Part shown: positions 15,194 through 23,825 of the stretch, piece by piece
How the letters are laid out: the number at the start of each line of letters is the position of its first letter
Numbering within the stretch: position 1 is the first letter of the stretch
Assembly (NCBI RefSeq): GCF_001580015.1
Contig: NZ_LSZQ01000050.1
Span: forward strand, 1 to 38,256
Length of the DNA: 38,256 bases
Direction: 5' to 3'
Source of the DNA: Cephaloticoccus primus
GTDB lineage: Bacteria > Verrucomicrobiota > Verrucomicrobiia > Opitutales > Opitutaceae
Notes under the pieces: model-generated
Seen by the model: only the letters and a program-made list of their open reading frames with translations
Databases searched by the model: none
What the model was told of the DNA's origin: nothing
Position numbers and translations under genes: made by a program

Positions 15194-17389
15194 CTATCGC
15201 AGGAAGGCTTCGTGGAGGCCGCCGTCTACGGTGAGGATTTGGCCAGTGGTTTTGCTGAGGCGTTGGCTCACGAGCAGGAAGTAGGCTTCCGCCTGATCGG
15301 CGGGCGTGATGGGCGACTTGGTCAGCGTACGGTCGGCGTAAAACTGTGCGAGTTTCTGCACGAGCGATTCGGTCGCCTCTTCTTCCGTGTAGGGGATCTG
15401 GTATTTGGCAAGTGAGCCGATGACGCGGTCGCGCGGAAACATGGCGGAGCCTTTTACCACGGTCGCCGGAGCCACGCCGTTGACGCGCACGAGCGGCGCC
15501 AGCTCGATCGCCAGCTCGCGCACGAGGTGGTTGGCCGCCGCCTTCGAGGTGTCGTAGGCGAGCGAGCCTTTTTTGGCGACGGCTGCATTGGCCGAGGTAG
15601 TGAGGACGAGTTGCCCCTTAAGCCCTTGCTCGCGCCAGGTCTTGCCCGCTTCGTCGCCGACGAGGTAACTGCCCGTCACGTTGACGCCGAAGGTGAGCGC
15701 CCACTTGTCGTCGGGGATGCGGCCGCTGGTGTCGCTCGGCCAAAAAACGCCCGCAGTGACGATGATCGAGTCGAAGCCGCCGTAGGCGAGCGCGACTTCG
15801 TCGAGCATGGCGCGGATGCTGGCGCGGTCGGTGATGTCGGCGCCCAGCCCGATTGCCGGGCCGCAGCCGGAAATCCCGCTCCCGGCAACGCCGATGCCGA
15901 TGCCGAGTTTTTTGCTGATCTCTGCCGCGGTGGCCTCGGCCGCTTCGCGCTTCATGTCCACACACACGATGTTGGCACCTTCGCGCGAGAGGCGGTGCGC
16001 CGTTTCTTTGCCAATACCGGAGCCCGCGCCCACGACGATGAGCGTTTGCCGCGCGAGCTCTTTTTCGGCGGGCATGCGCTGGAGCTTTGCCTCTTCGAGC
16101 AGCCAGTACTCGATGTCAAAGGCTTCCTGCTGCGGGAGCGCGATGTAGCGGTCGATCGCCTCGGCGCCGCGCATGACCTCGACTGCGCAATTGTAAAACT
16201 CGGCCGTGACGCGCGACTCGGACTTGTCCTTGCCCCAAGCGATCATGCCGAGGCCGGGAATCAGAACGACGGTTGGATTGGGGTCGCGCATCGCAGGCGA
16301 GTTGGGCCGACGGCAGGCCGCATAGTACGCCGCGTAATCGGCGCGGTAGCGGTCGAGGCCCGCAGCGAGCTTCGCCTTCAGCGCAGCGAGGTCCTCGCCC
16401 TGCGGATCCCAGTCGACGTAGAGCGGCTTGATCTTCGTGCGTAAGAAGTGGTCGGGACAGCTCGTGCCGAGCTCCGCCAGGCGCGGGACATCGTGCGAGT
16501 TTACGAAACGCAGGATCGCAGCGTCGTCCTGGATCGTGCCGACGAAGCGGCGCTGCTGGGAGACCTGGCCGCGCAACCAAGGAAGGATCGCCGCGAGGGT
16601 CGCGCGGCGTTGCGGCTCGTCGAGCGTGCGATAGCGCGCCCCGCCAAAGGCCGCCGCGTCGCCGCCCTTGGCCGCGTACTTTTCCTCGATGTAAGCAGCC
16701 GCACGCTCAATGCAGTCGAGCGTGTAGGTGTAGCAGCTCTTGTCGTCATCGGCCCACGAGATGAAGCCGTGCTGGCCCATCATGATCGACTGGAGGCCGG
16801 GGCGCGCGCGGGCGATCTCCTGCATGGCGAGCCCGAGCTCGAAGCCCGGGCGCATCCACGGCACATAGGCCATCTCGCCTCCGAAAATCTCCTTCACGAG
16901 CGCCTCGCAGTTGGCGCTCGCGGCGACTGCGATCACCGCGTTCGGGTGCATGTGGTCGACGCATTTGCCAGGCAGGAAACTGTGCAGCGGCGTATCGATT
17001 GATGTGGCGCGCGGGTTGAGGTTAAAAGTCGCGTGCGGGTACATGCCGACCATGTCGTCCTCGGCCTGCGACTTGAGGCCCTTGTCGGCGCGCGCGGCGT
17101 AGCTGTGCTGGAGGCCGAGCAGCTTCTCTTGATAGAGCGAGGCGAAGTTCTCGCGCTTGCTGGTGCGCAGGTCGCCACCCGAGCCCTTGACCCAGAGCAC
17201 CTCGACCGGCTCGCCGGTCAGCGGATCGCGCTCGGTGAGCTTTGAGGAAGTATTGCCACCGCCGGTATTGGTGATGCGGCGGTCGCTGCCGAGAAGGTTG
17301 CTGCGGTAGACGAGCCGCTCGACCGGATCGGCGAGGGTCGCCGCGTGCGCGTCGTCCCAGAGATAGTCCACATGGGTGTAGGTCTTCAT
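15194..17389 (-). CDS. rhaEW: Bifunctional rhamnulose-1-phosphate aldolase / short-chain dehydrogenase (RhaEW-like)
   Basis: A 731-residue fusion. The N-terminal class II aldolase domain (about 20-430) has GGGNTSSK (43-50), a metal site in DHMHPN (145-150) and QHGFI (206-210). The C-terminal short-chain dehydrogenase (about 445-731) has the NAD motif GAGSGIG (454-460) and the catalytic YDTSK (612-616). In characterised homologues the aldolase splits L-rhamnulose-1-phosphate to DHAP and L-lactaldehyde and the dehydrogenase oxidises the lactaldehyde. No rhamnose isomerase, kinase or mutarotase is in the window, so the sugar could be another deoxyhexose. A Gly-rich stretch (496-514) inside the dehydrogenase looks like a lineage insertion. 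The leader before the start is almost all pyrimidine, without a Shine-Dalgarno. It follows a second class II aldolase by 136 bp. Confidence 0.9.
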   Translation of the reverse strand: MKTYTHVDYLWDDAHAATLADPVERLVYRSNLLGSDRRITNTGGGNTSSKLTERDPLTGEPVEVLWVKGSGGDLRTSKRENFASLYQEKLLGLQHSYAARADKGLKSQAEDDMVGMYPHATFNLNPRATSIDTPLHSFLPGKCVDHMHPNAVIAVAASANCEALVKEIFGGEMAYVPWMRPGFELGLAMQEIARARPGLQSIMMGQHGFISWADDDKSCYTYTLDCIERAAAYIEEKYAAKGGDAAAFGGARYRTLDEPQRRATLAAILPWLRGQVSQQRRFVGTIQDDAAILRFVNSHDVPRLAELGTSCPDHFLRTKIKPLYVDWDPQGEDLAALKAKLAAGLDRYRADYAAYYAACRRPNSPAMRDPNPTVVLIPGLGMIAWGKDKSESRVTAEFYNCAVEVMRGAEAIDRYIALPQQEAFDIEYWLLEEAKLQRMPAEKELARQTLIVVGAGSGIGKETAHRLSREGANIVCVDMKREAAEATAAEISKKLGIGIGVAGSGISGCGPAIGLGADITDRASIRAMLDEVALAYGGFDSIIVTAGVFWPSDTSGRIPDDKWALTFGVNVTGSYLVGDEAGKTWREQGLKGQLVLTTSANAAVAKKGSLAYDTSKAAANHLVRELAIELAPLVRVNGVAPATVVKGSAMFPRDRVIGSLAKYQIPYTEEEATESLVQKLAQFYADRTLTKSPITPADQAEAYFLLVSQRLSKTTGQILTVDGGLHEAFLR

Positions 17390-17525
17390 GAAAAGAAAGG
17401 GGATTTAAGGGAGGAGAGAAGGGCGGATCGGGGAAGAAAGGGAAAGGATGGCCGGTGCAAAAAACAGCGCAGGACTTGCGGACACCACACGGCAGTCGGC
17501 CGATAGGCGCGCGCCGCGCAGCCAG

Positions 17526-18344
17526 TCAACACAGGCCGAGGATTTGCTCGCGGTACTTTTCGTCCGGGCGGCCCGCGATGCGTGCGACCTGCGCCGCACT
17601 CAAAAAACGCGGCCCGCCGAGGCTCGCCGCACCGAGAAAAACCTCGGCGGCCTTCGTCGCCATCAGGCTTGTCGCCAGCACTGCCGGAGCCGTCGCCCCC
17701 AACGCGATGAGGCCGTGGTTTTCGAGCAGGATCACGCGCGGCGGCTGCGCGTGCTTTTTGACAAAGGCGAGCACGGCGCGGCGAATCGCTTGGGCAAGTT
17801 TGAGCCCCGGGTCGACGTAGGGAACGAAGACGGAAGCGGGCCCGCAGCACACGATCTCATCGGGAAACAAACGCCGCGCCGCAAAAGTTCGCGCCCGCGG
17901 TGAGCACAGGATTGCGTTCACCGCCACAGGATGCGTGTGCCCGACAAAATTCACGCCGGGCAGGGTCAGTAGCCACGCGTGAAACATGGCCTCGACCGAA
18001 GGCTTGCGCGCGGCCTCGCCTGCCACGCGCGAGGCGAGCAGCGCCGCGTCCACCTGCGCGTCACTCATCCCCGCACGCTGATCAAGCGCGGCGAGCAGCC
18101 CACCCGTCCGGCACTCGGTCAGTCCGGCAGCATCGAGTGTCGCCAGATTCGAGCCACTCGCTTTTACGAAAAACGTAGCCGATCCGGCGGCCCCTGCCGC
18201 ACCACCGTCACCGTGTGCCGCAACCACTCGGGCCGAGACGTTGCCCTCACCGAGAATCGCGAGCCGCCGCTCTTCGCGGCCGAGCTCATGGGCCAGGTTA
18301 ATTAATGTAGCGAGTGAGGAGGATGTTTGGGGCAGCCGAGCCAT
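17526..18344 (-). CDS. Class II aldolase/adducin family protein
   Basis: A 272-residue protein. GEGNVSAR near residue 32 binds the phosphate or substrate carboxylate in this fold; FVKASGSNL, the metal pair GHTHPVAVNA and ENHGLIALG complete the class II aldolase zinc site. Related enzymes include fuculose-phosphate and rhamnulose-phosphate aldolases and OtnC/LigK-type decarboxylases; which reaction applies is not clear. The ATG at 18342-18344 (MARLPQTSSS) is preferred over an ATG 37 codons upstream because homology-like sequence begins there and the extension runs into the 24-bp palindrome. It reads towards rhaEW on the same strand, suggesting a shared pathway. Confidence 0.8.
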   Translation of the reverse strand: MARLPQTSSSLATLINLAHELGREERRLAILGEGNVSARVVAAHGDGGAAGAAGSATFFVKASGSNLATLDAAGLTECRTGGLLAALDQRAGMSDAQVDAALLASRVAGEAARKPSVEAMFHAWLLTLPGVNFVGHTHPVAVNAILCSPRARTFAARRLFPDEIVCCGPASVFVPYVDPGLKLAQAIRRAVLAFVKKHAQPPRVILLENHGLIALGATAPAVLATSLMATKAAEVFLGAASLGGPRFLSAAQVARIAGRPDEKYREQILGLC

Positions 18345-18457
18345 AGCGTTTATTGTGCCCCCTTGTGCTAGCCGCACAGTCAGCGACCTCAACTCTTTAG
18401 GAAGGATCCCCTCCCGGCCACTGCGCGTGGGGCGGTGGTCCGTGACCACTTCCATTT

Positions 18458-18508
18458 ACTGTGCGGTTTGCCCGTCGGGCGTTCCGCCCGACGGGCAAAC
18501 CGCACAGT
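18458..18508. repeat. Perfect inverted repeat, 24-bp arms, 3-base spacer
   Basis: Arm 18458-18481 (ACTGTGCGGTTTGCCCGTCG...) is the exact reverse complement of 18485-18508, with TTC between. No T tract follows on either strand (AGTTGAGAAC on plus, AGTAAATGG on minus), so it is not a standard Rho-independent terminator. In RNA it would form a very stable hairpin upstream of the aldolase message. Confidence 0.95.
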
Positions 18509-18578
18509 TGAGAACTCCTGACCTCCGGTCGGCAATGTTCAGTCAAATTTGAAGATCGTAAGCGGAACGAGGGAACAG

Positions 18579-18604
18579 GACGGCGCACCAACGAGTGCGC
18601 CGTC
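18579..18604. other. Hairpin downstream of panC, CAACGA loop
   Basis: GACGGCGCAC (18579-18588) and GTGCGCCGTC (18595-18604) form a perfect 10-bp stem with loop CAACGA. It lies 41 bp past the panC stop. On the minus strand it is followed by CTGTTCCC, at best a weak terminator tail. Confidence 0.55.
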
Positions 18605-18644
18605 GGCTTTGACTCGTTTATCGGCGGCTCGTTGGCCGGCGTGC

Positions 18645-19487
18645 TTACAGGAGGATGTTGTCGACGAGGCGGTGTTCGTCGACCCAGGCGGAGATGGCCA
18701 GCAGGGACTTGCCGGGGAGGACTTCGCGCAGCGGTTCCATCGTATCGGGGTCGACGATGGCGATATAGATTACCCGCAGTCGCCGTTCTTCGCCGAGGAT
18801 GTGGGTGGCTTCGGCGATGAGCCGGTCGGGGCTGCGCACGCCGGCCTCGACCATCGCTCTGGCCTTGGTCAAGGCGCGGTAGACGGCGAGGGCCTGCGAG
18901 CGCAGTGCAGCGGTAAACTCGCGATTCACCAGACCGTAAGCCAGCCCGTCGGGCTCGCGCTCGGTGGGCACCACCGCCACCTCGACCGAGTAGCCGAGGT
19001 CGGCGATCAGCTTGCGCACGACGGCGACGCGCTGCGCGGTCTTTTGCCCAAAGTAAATCACCTGCGGTTGCACGATGTTGAGCAGCTTGGTGGTGAGGGT
19101 TGCCACACCGCGAAAGTGCATCGGGCGCGATACGCCGCACAGCGGCGCGGCGAGGCGCTCCTCAGTGACAAAGGTCGAGTAATCCGGCGGGTAAATCTCG
19201 GCGGCTGCGGGAGCGAAAAACACATCGGCGCCCGCCTCCTCGCAGAGCTGCCGGTCGGCCGCAGGATCGCTCGGGTAGTGCTCGACGACCTCGTTTGGCG
19301 AAAATTGCAGTGGGTTTACAAAGGCCGCGACCACCACCACATCGGCCGCCGCGCGCGCCGCGCGGATCAACGCAGCCTGCCCCGCGTGCAAGCCGCCCAT
19401 CGTGGGCACCAGCGCCACGCGACGCTGCGCCTGCCGCCACTCGCGGGTGAGCGGCTGCATCTCGGAAATACTGTTAACGGTGTTCAT
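18645..19487 (-). CDS. panC: PanC-family protein with divergent active site (pantothenate synthetase homologue)
   Basis: A 280-residue member of the pantoate-beta-alanine ligase family, recognised by PTMGGLH (28-34), FVNPLQF (56-62), LCGVSRP (116-122), FRGVAT, KLLNIVQPQ and DGLAYGLVNREF (180-191). PanC condenses pantoate with beta-alanine using ATP. Several signature residues differ: HxGH reads HAGQ (His34, Gln37), KDxQ reads KTAQ (149-152), and the KMSKS-like MSSRN reads YGLVN (184-188). The protein is full length and uninterrupted, so it is either a low-activity or relaxed enzyme or has a changed role. The ATG at 19487 is chosen because the longer frame to 19673 begins with basic non-homologous sequence. 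It is divergent from dapL. Confidence 0.82.
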   Translation of the reverse strand: MNTVNSISEMQPLTREWRQAQRRVALVPTMGGLHAGQAALIRAARAAADVVVVAAFVNPLQFSPNEVVEHYPSDPAADRQLCEEAGADVFFAPAAAEIYPPDYSTFVTEERLAAPLCGVSRPMHFRGVATLTTKLLNIVQPQVIYFGQKTAQRVAVVRKLIADLGYSVEVAVVPTEREPDGLAYGLVNREFTAALRSQALAVYRALTKARAMVEAGVRSPDRLIAEATHILGEERRLRVIYIAIVDPDTMEPLREVLPGKSLLAISAWVDEHRLVDNILL

Positions 19488-19753
19488 GGGCAGAGCGGCG
19501 GCGGGAGCGGTTGGCAGGTGAGTTTTTAAAAAACAGGAAAAGTGTAGACGAACACGGGCCGTAGCCCGGAAGGCCAAGCTCGCGCTTGAACTCGGTGCAA
19601 CGCAACCGTTTCCTCGCCGGCGTCTGCGGCACTTCCATTTACGCTCCCGCGATTGGGAGAAACACGCAGCCACCGCGCCTTCCTGCTCGCGCAGGGGCCG
19701 CGTTCAGGGAACGCCCGCATGCGCCCCTTTTTCAGCCTCCCCTTTTTACCAAC

Positions 19754-20983
19754 ATGATCCGCATCAACGAAAACTTCACCAAACTCAAAGCCTCCTACCT
19801 GTTTAGCGACATCGCCAAGCGCGTCACCGCCTACACTGCGGCGCACCCCGACAAGCCGCTGATCCGCCTCGGCATCGGCGACGTCACCGAGCCCCTGCCG
19901 CCCGCCTGCGTAGCCGCGCTCCACGCCGCGACCGACGAGATGGCTAGCCGCGACACGTTTAAAGGCTACGGCCCCGAGCAGGGCTACCCCTTCCTGCGCG
20001 AGGCAATCGCCGCCCACGACTACGCCGCGCGCGGCTGCCCGATCGAGCCCAACGAGATCTTCGTATCCGACGGCGCCAAGTGCGACTCCGGCAACATTCA
20101 GGAAATCTTCGGCCCCGACATCCGGCTCGCCATCCCCGATCCCGTTTACCCCGTCTACGTCGATACCAACGTCATGGCAGGCCGCACCGGCCCCAACATC
20201 GACGACCGCTACCAAGGCATCACCTACCTGGAGTGCACCCCGGCCAATGGCTACGTGCCCGCCATCCCCAGCACGCCCGCCGACCTCATCTACCTGTGCT
20301 TCCCCAACAACCCTACTGGCGCCGTCGCCACCCGCGAGCAACTCGCCGCCTGGGTCACCTACGCCCGCGAGCACCGCGCCATCATCCTCTACGACTCCGC
20401 CTACGAAGCCTTCATCCGCGACCCGCAGATCCCGCGCTCGATTTACGAAATCCCGGGTGCGCGCGAGGTCGCAATCGAGTTTCGCAGTTTTTCAAAAATC
20501 GCTGGCTTCACCGGCACCCGCTGCGCCTACACCGTCGTGCCCAAGTCGCTGCAAGCCTACGACAGCAGCGGCGCCCCCCACTCCGTGCACGCCCTGTGGA
20601 ACCGCCGCCACACCACCAAGTTTAACGGCGTCGCCTACCCGATCCAGCGCGCCGCCGCCGCCATCTACAGCGAGGAGGGCCAGGCACAGACCCGCGCGCT
20701 GACCGACTTTTACCTGGGCAACGCCAAGCTCATCCGCGAGGCCATCACCGCGCTGGGCCTGCCCTGCATCGGCGGCGACAACGCCCCCTACATCTGGATC
20801 AACACCGGCACCGACTCCTGGGCCTTCTTCGACAAACTCCTCAATGAAGCCCAAGTCGTCTGCACCCCCGGCGCCGGCTTCGGCAAATGCGGCGAAGGCC
20901 ACGTGCGCATCAGCGCCTTCAACTCCCGCGCCAACGTCGAAACCGCCCTCACCCGCATCGCCGCAGCACTCAAGAATCGGTGA
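19754..20983 (+). CDS. dapL: LL-diaminopimelate aminotransferase
   Basis: A 409-residue PLP enzyme of fold type I that converts tetrahydrodipicolinate directly to LL-diaminopimelate, for lysine and peptidoglycan. The N-terminus [20 protein letters not shown] is characteristic of Dap[43 protein letters not shown] and FPNNPTG follow, with the PLP lysine Lys248 in [13 protein letters not shown]. Length matches the family. The ATG at 19754 is selected on the DapL N-terminus although the frame is open further upstream. No clear Shine-Dalgarno is seen. It is divergent from panC, 266 bp away, with no evident operon partner. Confidence 0.96.
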   Translation: MIRINENFTKLKASYLFSDIAKRVTAYTAAHPDKPLIRLGIGDVTEPLPPACVAALHAATDEMASRDTFKGYGPEQGYPFLREAIAAHDYAARGCPIEPNEIFVSDGAKCDSGNIQEIFGPDIRLAIPDPVYPVYVDTNVMAGRTGPNIDDRYQGITYLECTPANGYVPAIPSTPADLIYLCFPNNPTGAVATREQLAAWVTYAREHRAIILYDSAYEAFIRDPQIPRSIYEIPGAREVAIEFRSFSKIAGFTGTRCAYTVVPKSLQAYDSSGAPHSVHALWNRRHTTKFNGVAYPIQRAAAAIYSEEGQAQTRALTDFYLGNAKLIREAITALGLPCIGGDNAPYIWINTGTDSWAFFDKLLNEAQVVCTPGAGFGKCGEGHVRISAFNSRANVETALTRIAAALKNR

Positions 20984-21126
20984 CACTCACGCTCGCGCGG
21001 AGCTCGGAGCAAGCAGCTCCCTCCTCCCTGCGGCGCAGGGGCAAGACTTCGTGAGCGCAAGTGCGGCGGGGTCCTCGCCAACAAAGAAGCACCTGCGCCC
21101 CGCTCCGCGCGCGGCAGGAAAACACC

Positions 21127-21825
21127 ATGTGCTCAAACGCGCTTAATCCTACGCGGTACGGCCAGGCATCCCTGGCCCAAGGCATATCGACTGTGCTGCT
21201 CGATCTGGATGGGACGCTGGTCGATGCGTTTACGACGATTCACCGCGCCTACTGCCACACGCTGCCACAGTTTGGCCAGGCAGCGCCGACACTCGCCCAA
21301 GTCCGCCGCGCAATCGGTGGCGGGCTGCGCGAGGCGATGCGGCACTTCCTGCCCGAGGATCAGATCGAAGCCGCCCTGCCCATCCACCGCGCCTTTACCC
21401 AGAAAATCTTGCTCGAAGACCTGCGGCCCATGGCAGGCGCGCTGGAGCTCGTCCGCGACCTGCATGCGCGCGGGGTGCAACTCGCCGTCTACACCAACAA
21501 GGACAGTGCAACTTCGCGCCGCGTGTGCGCGCACCTCGGGCTGACTCCGCTCCTTGCGGGCATCTATGCGGCGGGCGACACGCCCTGGCTCAAACCCGCA
21601 GCCGAACTCGCCGCGCATGTGCTCGCCCAGCTCGGCGCGGCTCCTGCGGCAACGCTGCTCGTGGGTGATTCGCCCTTCGACGTCGAGGCCGCTCGCAACG
21701 GGGGCTTCCCCTGCTGGGCAGTGACGACGGGGACGCACTCCGCCGGGGAGCTACGTACAGCAGGCGCAGCTCGCGTCTTCGCCGGCCTGCCCGCACTGCA
21801 CCAGGCGCTGACGCAAGTGCCCTGA
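21127..21825 (+). CDS. HAD-superfamily phosphatase (phosphoglycolate phosphatase-like)
   Basis: A 232-residue HAD hydrolase. Motif I is LLDLDGTLVD (nucleophile is the first Asp of DLDGT), motif II the Thr in VYTNKDS, motif III the Lys of WLKPAAE, and motif IV GDSPFDVEAARNGG. The helical cap (about residues 40-105) is that of subclass I Gph/PGMB enzymes. It probably dephosphorylates a small phosphometabolite such as 2-phosphoglycolate; the exact substrate cannot be read out. The ATG at 21127 is preferred over an upstream in-frame ATG at 21061. It follows dapL by 143 bp on the same strand. Confidence 0.85.
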   Translation: MCSNALNPTRYGQASLAQGISTVLLDLDGTLVDAFTTIHRAYCHTLPQFGQAAPTLAQVRRAIGGGLREAMRHFLPEDQIEAALPIHRAFTQKILLEDLRPMAGALELVRDLHARGVQLAVYTNKDSATSRRVCAHLGLTPLLAGIYAAGDTPWLKPAAELAAHVLAQLGAAPAATLLVGDSPFDVEAARNGGFPCWAVTTGTHSAGELRTAGAARVFAGLPALHQALTQVP

Positions 21826-21857
21826 CCTTTCCTTTCGTTCGGCGCCGCCACTCCAAC

Positions 21858-22619
21858 CTACTCCAGGGCTCCTTGGAGCTCGGCGGCGCAAGAGAGGGCG
21901 AGCTCCTCAAGGGCGCCGCTCATGAGGGCGACCAGCTCCTTTACGTCGCGGCCGTCCCATTCGCGCGGAGTCGAGCGGAAGGCTGCGCGAGGGAGCCCGT
22001 CGAGGCTCCACTGGGCGGTGAGCTCAATCCGTCCGCCGCGCTCGCCCGCGCTCTCGCGCACGAGCTCGAAGCGTTCGATGCGCAGGCCGACGAGGCGCGG
22101 CGCAGGCCGAGGCGGCGGCGCGTTGAGGCGGGTACGCGAGCGGCTGGCGAGCTGGGCACGCAGGGCGAGCGTGATCATTTCGTCGAGCGGTTCGGTCCAG
22201 CGCACCGACTCATCGTAGATGATCTCGTGCTCGCCCACGCGGATCGCAAGCGCGCGGTTGCGCAAGTGCCCGGGCAGCGAAATGGGCGCCAGTTTAAACA
22301 CCGAGTCGCCCGAAGGCTCGCCCACAGGCTCGCCGAGCGTGAAATAGCGGACGCGATCGGGCTGTGGATGGAAGACGCTGCACGCGCTGAGCGCGAGCAG
22401 CGCGCTGCTCATCAAGAGGGCACGGGCAATGCAGCGACACCGGCGCGGAAAGAGCGGAGCCCCCTTTATTTTGCGCGGCGGCGAGCTCGTAAACCGAGCC
22501 GCCGCGGCCCTCAGTGCCCTTATCTGATACGACAGGGCGGAGACGGGGCGGACGGGTTTGGACTGCGCCAAGATCCTCGGCGGGAGGAAAGGCTCGGACG
22601 TGGAAGCGAAGGGGATCAT
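21858..22619 (-). CDS. Mla/Pqi-type ABC transport auxiliary lipoprotein
   Basis: A 253-codon frame whose C-terminal part resembles the ABC-type transport auxiliary lipoprotein family (PqiC-like): YFTLGEPVG after the signal, then a central LVGLRIERFELVRES and an all-beta/alpha domain. A lipobox LSAC lies at residues 78-81 after a hydrophobic stretch, so the mature protein would be an outer-membrane-facing lipoprotein. The start overlaps the MCE gene stop as ATGA, which supports it by coupling, but leaves about 65 unexplained residues before the signal peptide; an internal start (for example ATG at residue 70, or a non-ATG codon near 60) is possible. Confidence 0.7.
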   Translation of the reverse strand: MIPFASTSEPFLPPRILAQSKPVRPVSALSYQIRALRAAAARFTSSPPRKIKGAPLFPRRCRCIARALLMSSALLALSACSVFHPQPDRVRYFTLGEPVGEPSGDSVFKLAPISLPGHLRNRALAIRVGEHEIIYDESVRWTEPLDEMITLALRAQLASRSRTRLNAPPPRPAPRLVGLRIERFELVRESAGERGGRIELTAQWSLDGLPRAAFRSTPREWDGRDVKELVALMSGALEELALSCAAELQGALE

Positions 22620-23683
22620 TTGGGCTCTTTCTTTTTACCCACAAGAAGGGCGTTGGGGTTTCGTGAGAGTGTATCGGCGAGCCGCTCAGCGGCGGCCGCC
22701 GCATCAGCGAGGCGACGCAGGGCGAGGGTCGCCTCTTCGCCCAGGTCGCGGTTGGTCTCGATAAACTGGGTGGCACGAAGGCTGGCTGCATTGAGGCTTT
22801 CGAGCGTGGTGCGGGCTTCGACCAACGCGGCGTCGAGTCCTTGTCCGCTGCTGTCGAGCTGCTCGTCGAGGCGCACGAGCACGTGGCGCAGCTCGGTGAG
22901 CGTTTCGTCAATTGTGGGCAGCAGCGTGGCCGCCTCGGGCTGGGACAGGAGCGCTTGCAGGCTGGAGCCGACGCCGCGCCACTCGGTGGCGAGCGCCTCG
23001 ATTTGCACGCGGGTGCTCACCGTGAGCGCACGCAAGTCTTGCGAGAGACCCGCGAGGTCGACGCCTTTCAAGTTGGCGAGGAGCTCGGTGAAGTTGACCT
23101 GAAGCTCGGCGAGCGTGGAGCGCAGCGCGGGGACGACGACGTAGCGGCGCGCACCAGTCGCGGGGCTGGGAGCCGCGCCAGCCTGCGGTCGCGCATCCGC
23201 GTGTCCGGCGACAGGGAGGGGCCGAGCGGCGGCAGGCGCGGGCGTGGAGGGAGAAGCGGGCGGCTCGGCAAAGTCGAGCTCCACATAGAGCAGGCCGGTC
23301 GCCAGCCCGAGGATGCCGAGCTGCGCGCGCAGCCCTTCGTCGACGAGGTGCTGGATCGCCGCGGGGTCGCTCACATCGAGCTCCACTCCATGTGCATCGG
23401 TGATGACGGAGCGGTTGAACTCGCAAAAAACGCTGACGACGGAGCGCTTGGCCACCTGATCAAAGCGCACGCTCAGATCCACCACACGGCCCACGCGCAC
23501 GCCGCGCAGCTTGACGGGAGAGCCGAGATCGAGGCCGTGGATGCTCTCGTCAAAATCGACGACGAAGCGCTGGGGTTTGTGGAAAAAGCTGATCCCGCCA
23601 AAGGACAGCAGGCCGATGACGCCGAGCGCGAAGGCACCGATCACAAAGGCACCGATAGCAGCAGGACTGAGTTTGGTTTTCAA
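22616..23683 (-). CDS. MCE-domain lipid-binding protein (MlaD-like)
   Basis: A 355-residue protein. One N-terminal membrane anchor (about 8-32, IGAFVIGAFALGVIGLLSF) is followed by a single MCE domain (about 38-140: FDESIHGLDLGSPVKLRGVRVGRV) and, after a Pro/Ala-rich linker (about 140-175), a helical C-terminal region rich in heptads. MCE proteins form hexameric rings that carry phospholipids between membranes. It is longer than E. coli MlaD, closer to the PqiB/plant-TGD2-like arrangement with a helical tail. It lies in the order permease, ATPase, MCE, lipoprotein. A 142-bp gap with a GC hairpin separates it from the ATPase gene. Confidence 0.9.
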   Translation of the reverse strand: MKTKLSPAAIGAFVIGAFALGVIGLLSFGGISFFHKPQRFVVDFDESIHGLDLGSPVKLRGVRVGRVVDLSVRFDQVAKRSVVSVFCEFNRSVITDAHGVELDVSDPAAIQHLVDEGLRAQLGILGLATGLLYVELDFAEPPASPSTPAPAAARPLPVAGHADARPQAGAAPSPATGARRYVVVPALRSTLAELQVNFTELLANLKGVDLAGLSQDLRALTVSTRVQIEALATEWRGVGSSLQALLSQPEAATLLPTIDETLTELRHVLVRLDEQLDSSGQGLDAALVEARTTLESLNAASLRATQFIETNRDLGEEATLALRRLADAAAAAERLADTLSRNPNALLVGKKKEPK

Positions 23684-23737
23684 AGGCTTCGACTGGTTTA
23701 TTTGGCGAGGTCGCGGTCGTTAGACCGGTTCATCTGG

Positions 23738-23759
23738 CGGGCCGCTCGCTGGCGGCCCG
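23738..23759. other. GC hairpin between ATPase and MCE genes
   Basis: CGGGCCGC (23738-23745) pairs with GCGGCCCG (23752-23759). On the transcribed minus strand the loop reads CAGCGA, close to the CAACGA loops at 14985 and 18579. There is no T tract; it may slow RNA decay or partly attenuate the operon. Confidence 0.55.
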
Positions 23760-23825
23760 TCGGGCCAAGGGAGAGATGCCAACCAGTGGGTGATTTTTGC
23801 GCCGGAGGAAAGTTGATGTCGCGGA

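Larger units (their letters stand above)
18345..18644. other. 300-bp intergenic region with two strong hairpins
   Basis: Between panC (ending at 18645) and the class II aldolase (starting at 18344), both on the minus strand. It contains the 51-bp palindrome at 18458-18508 and the hairpin at 18579-18604. No gene is supported. Confidence 0.7.
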
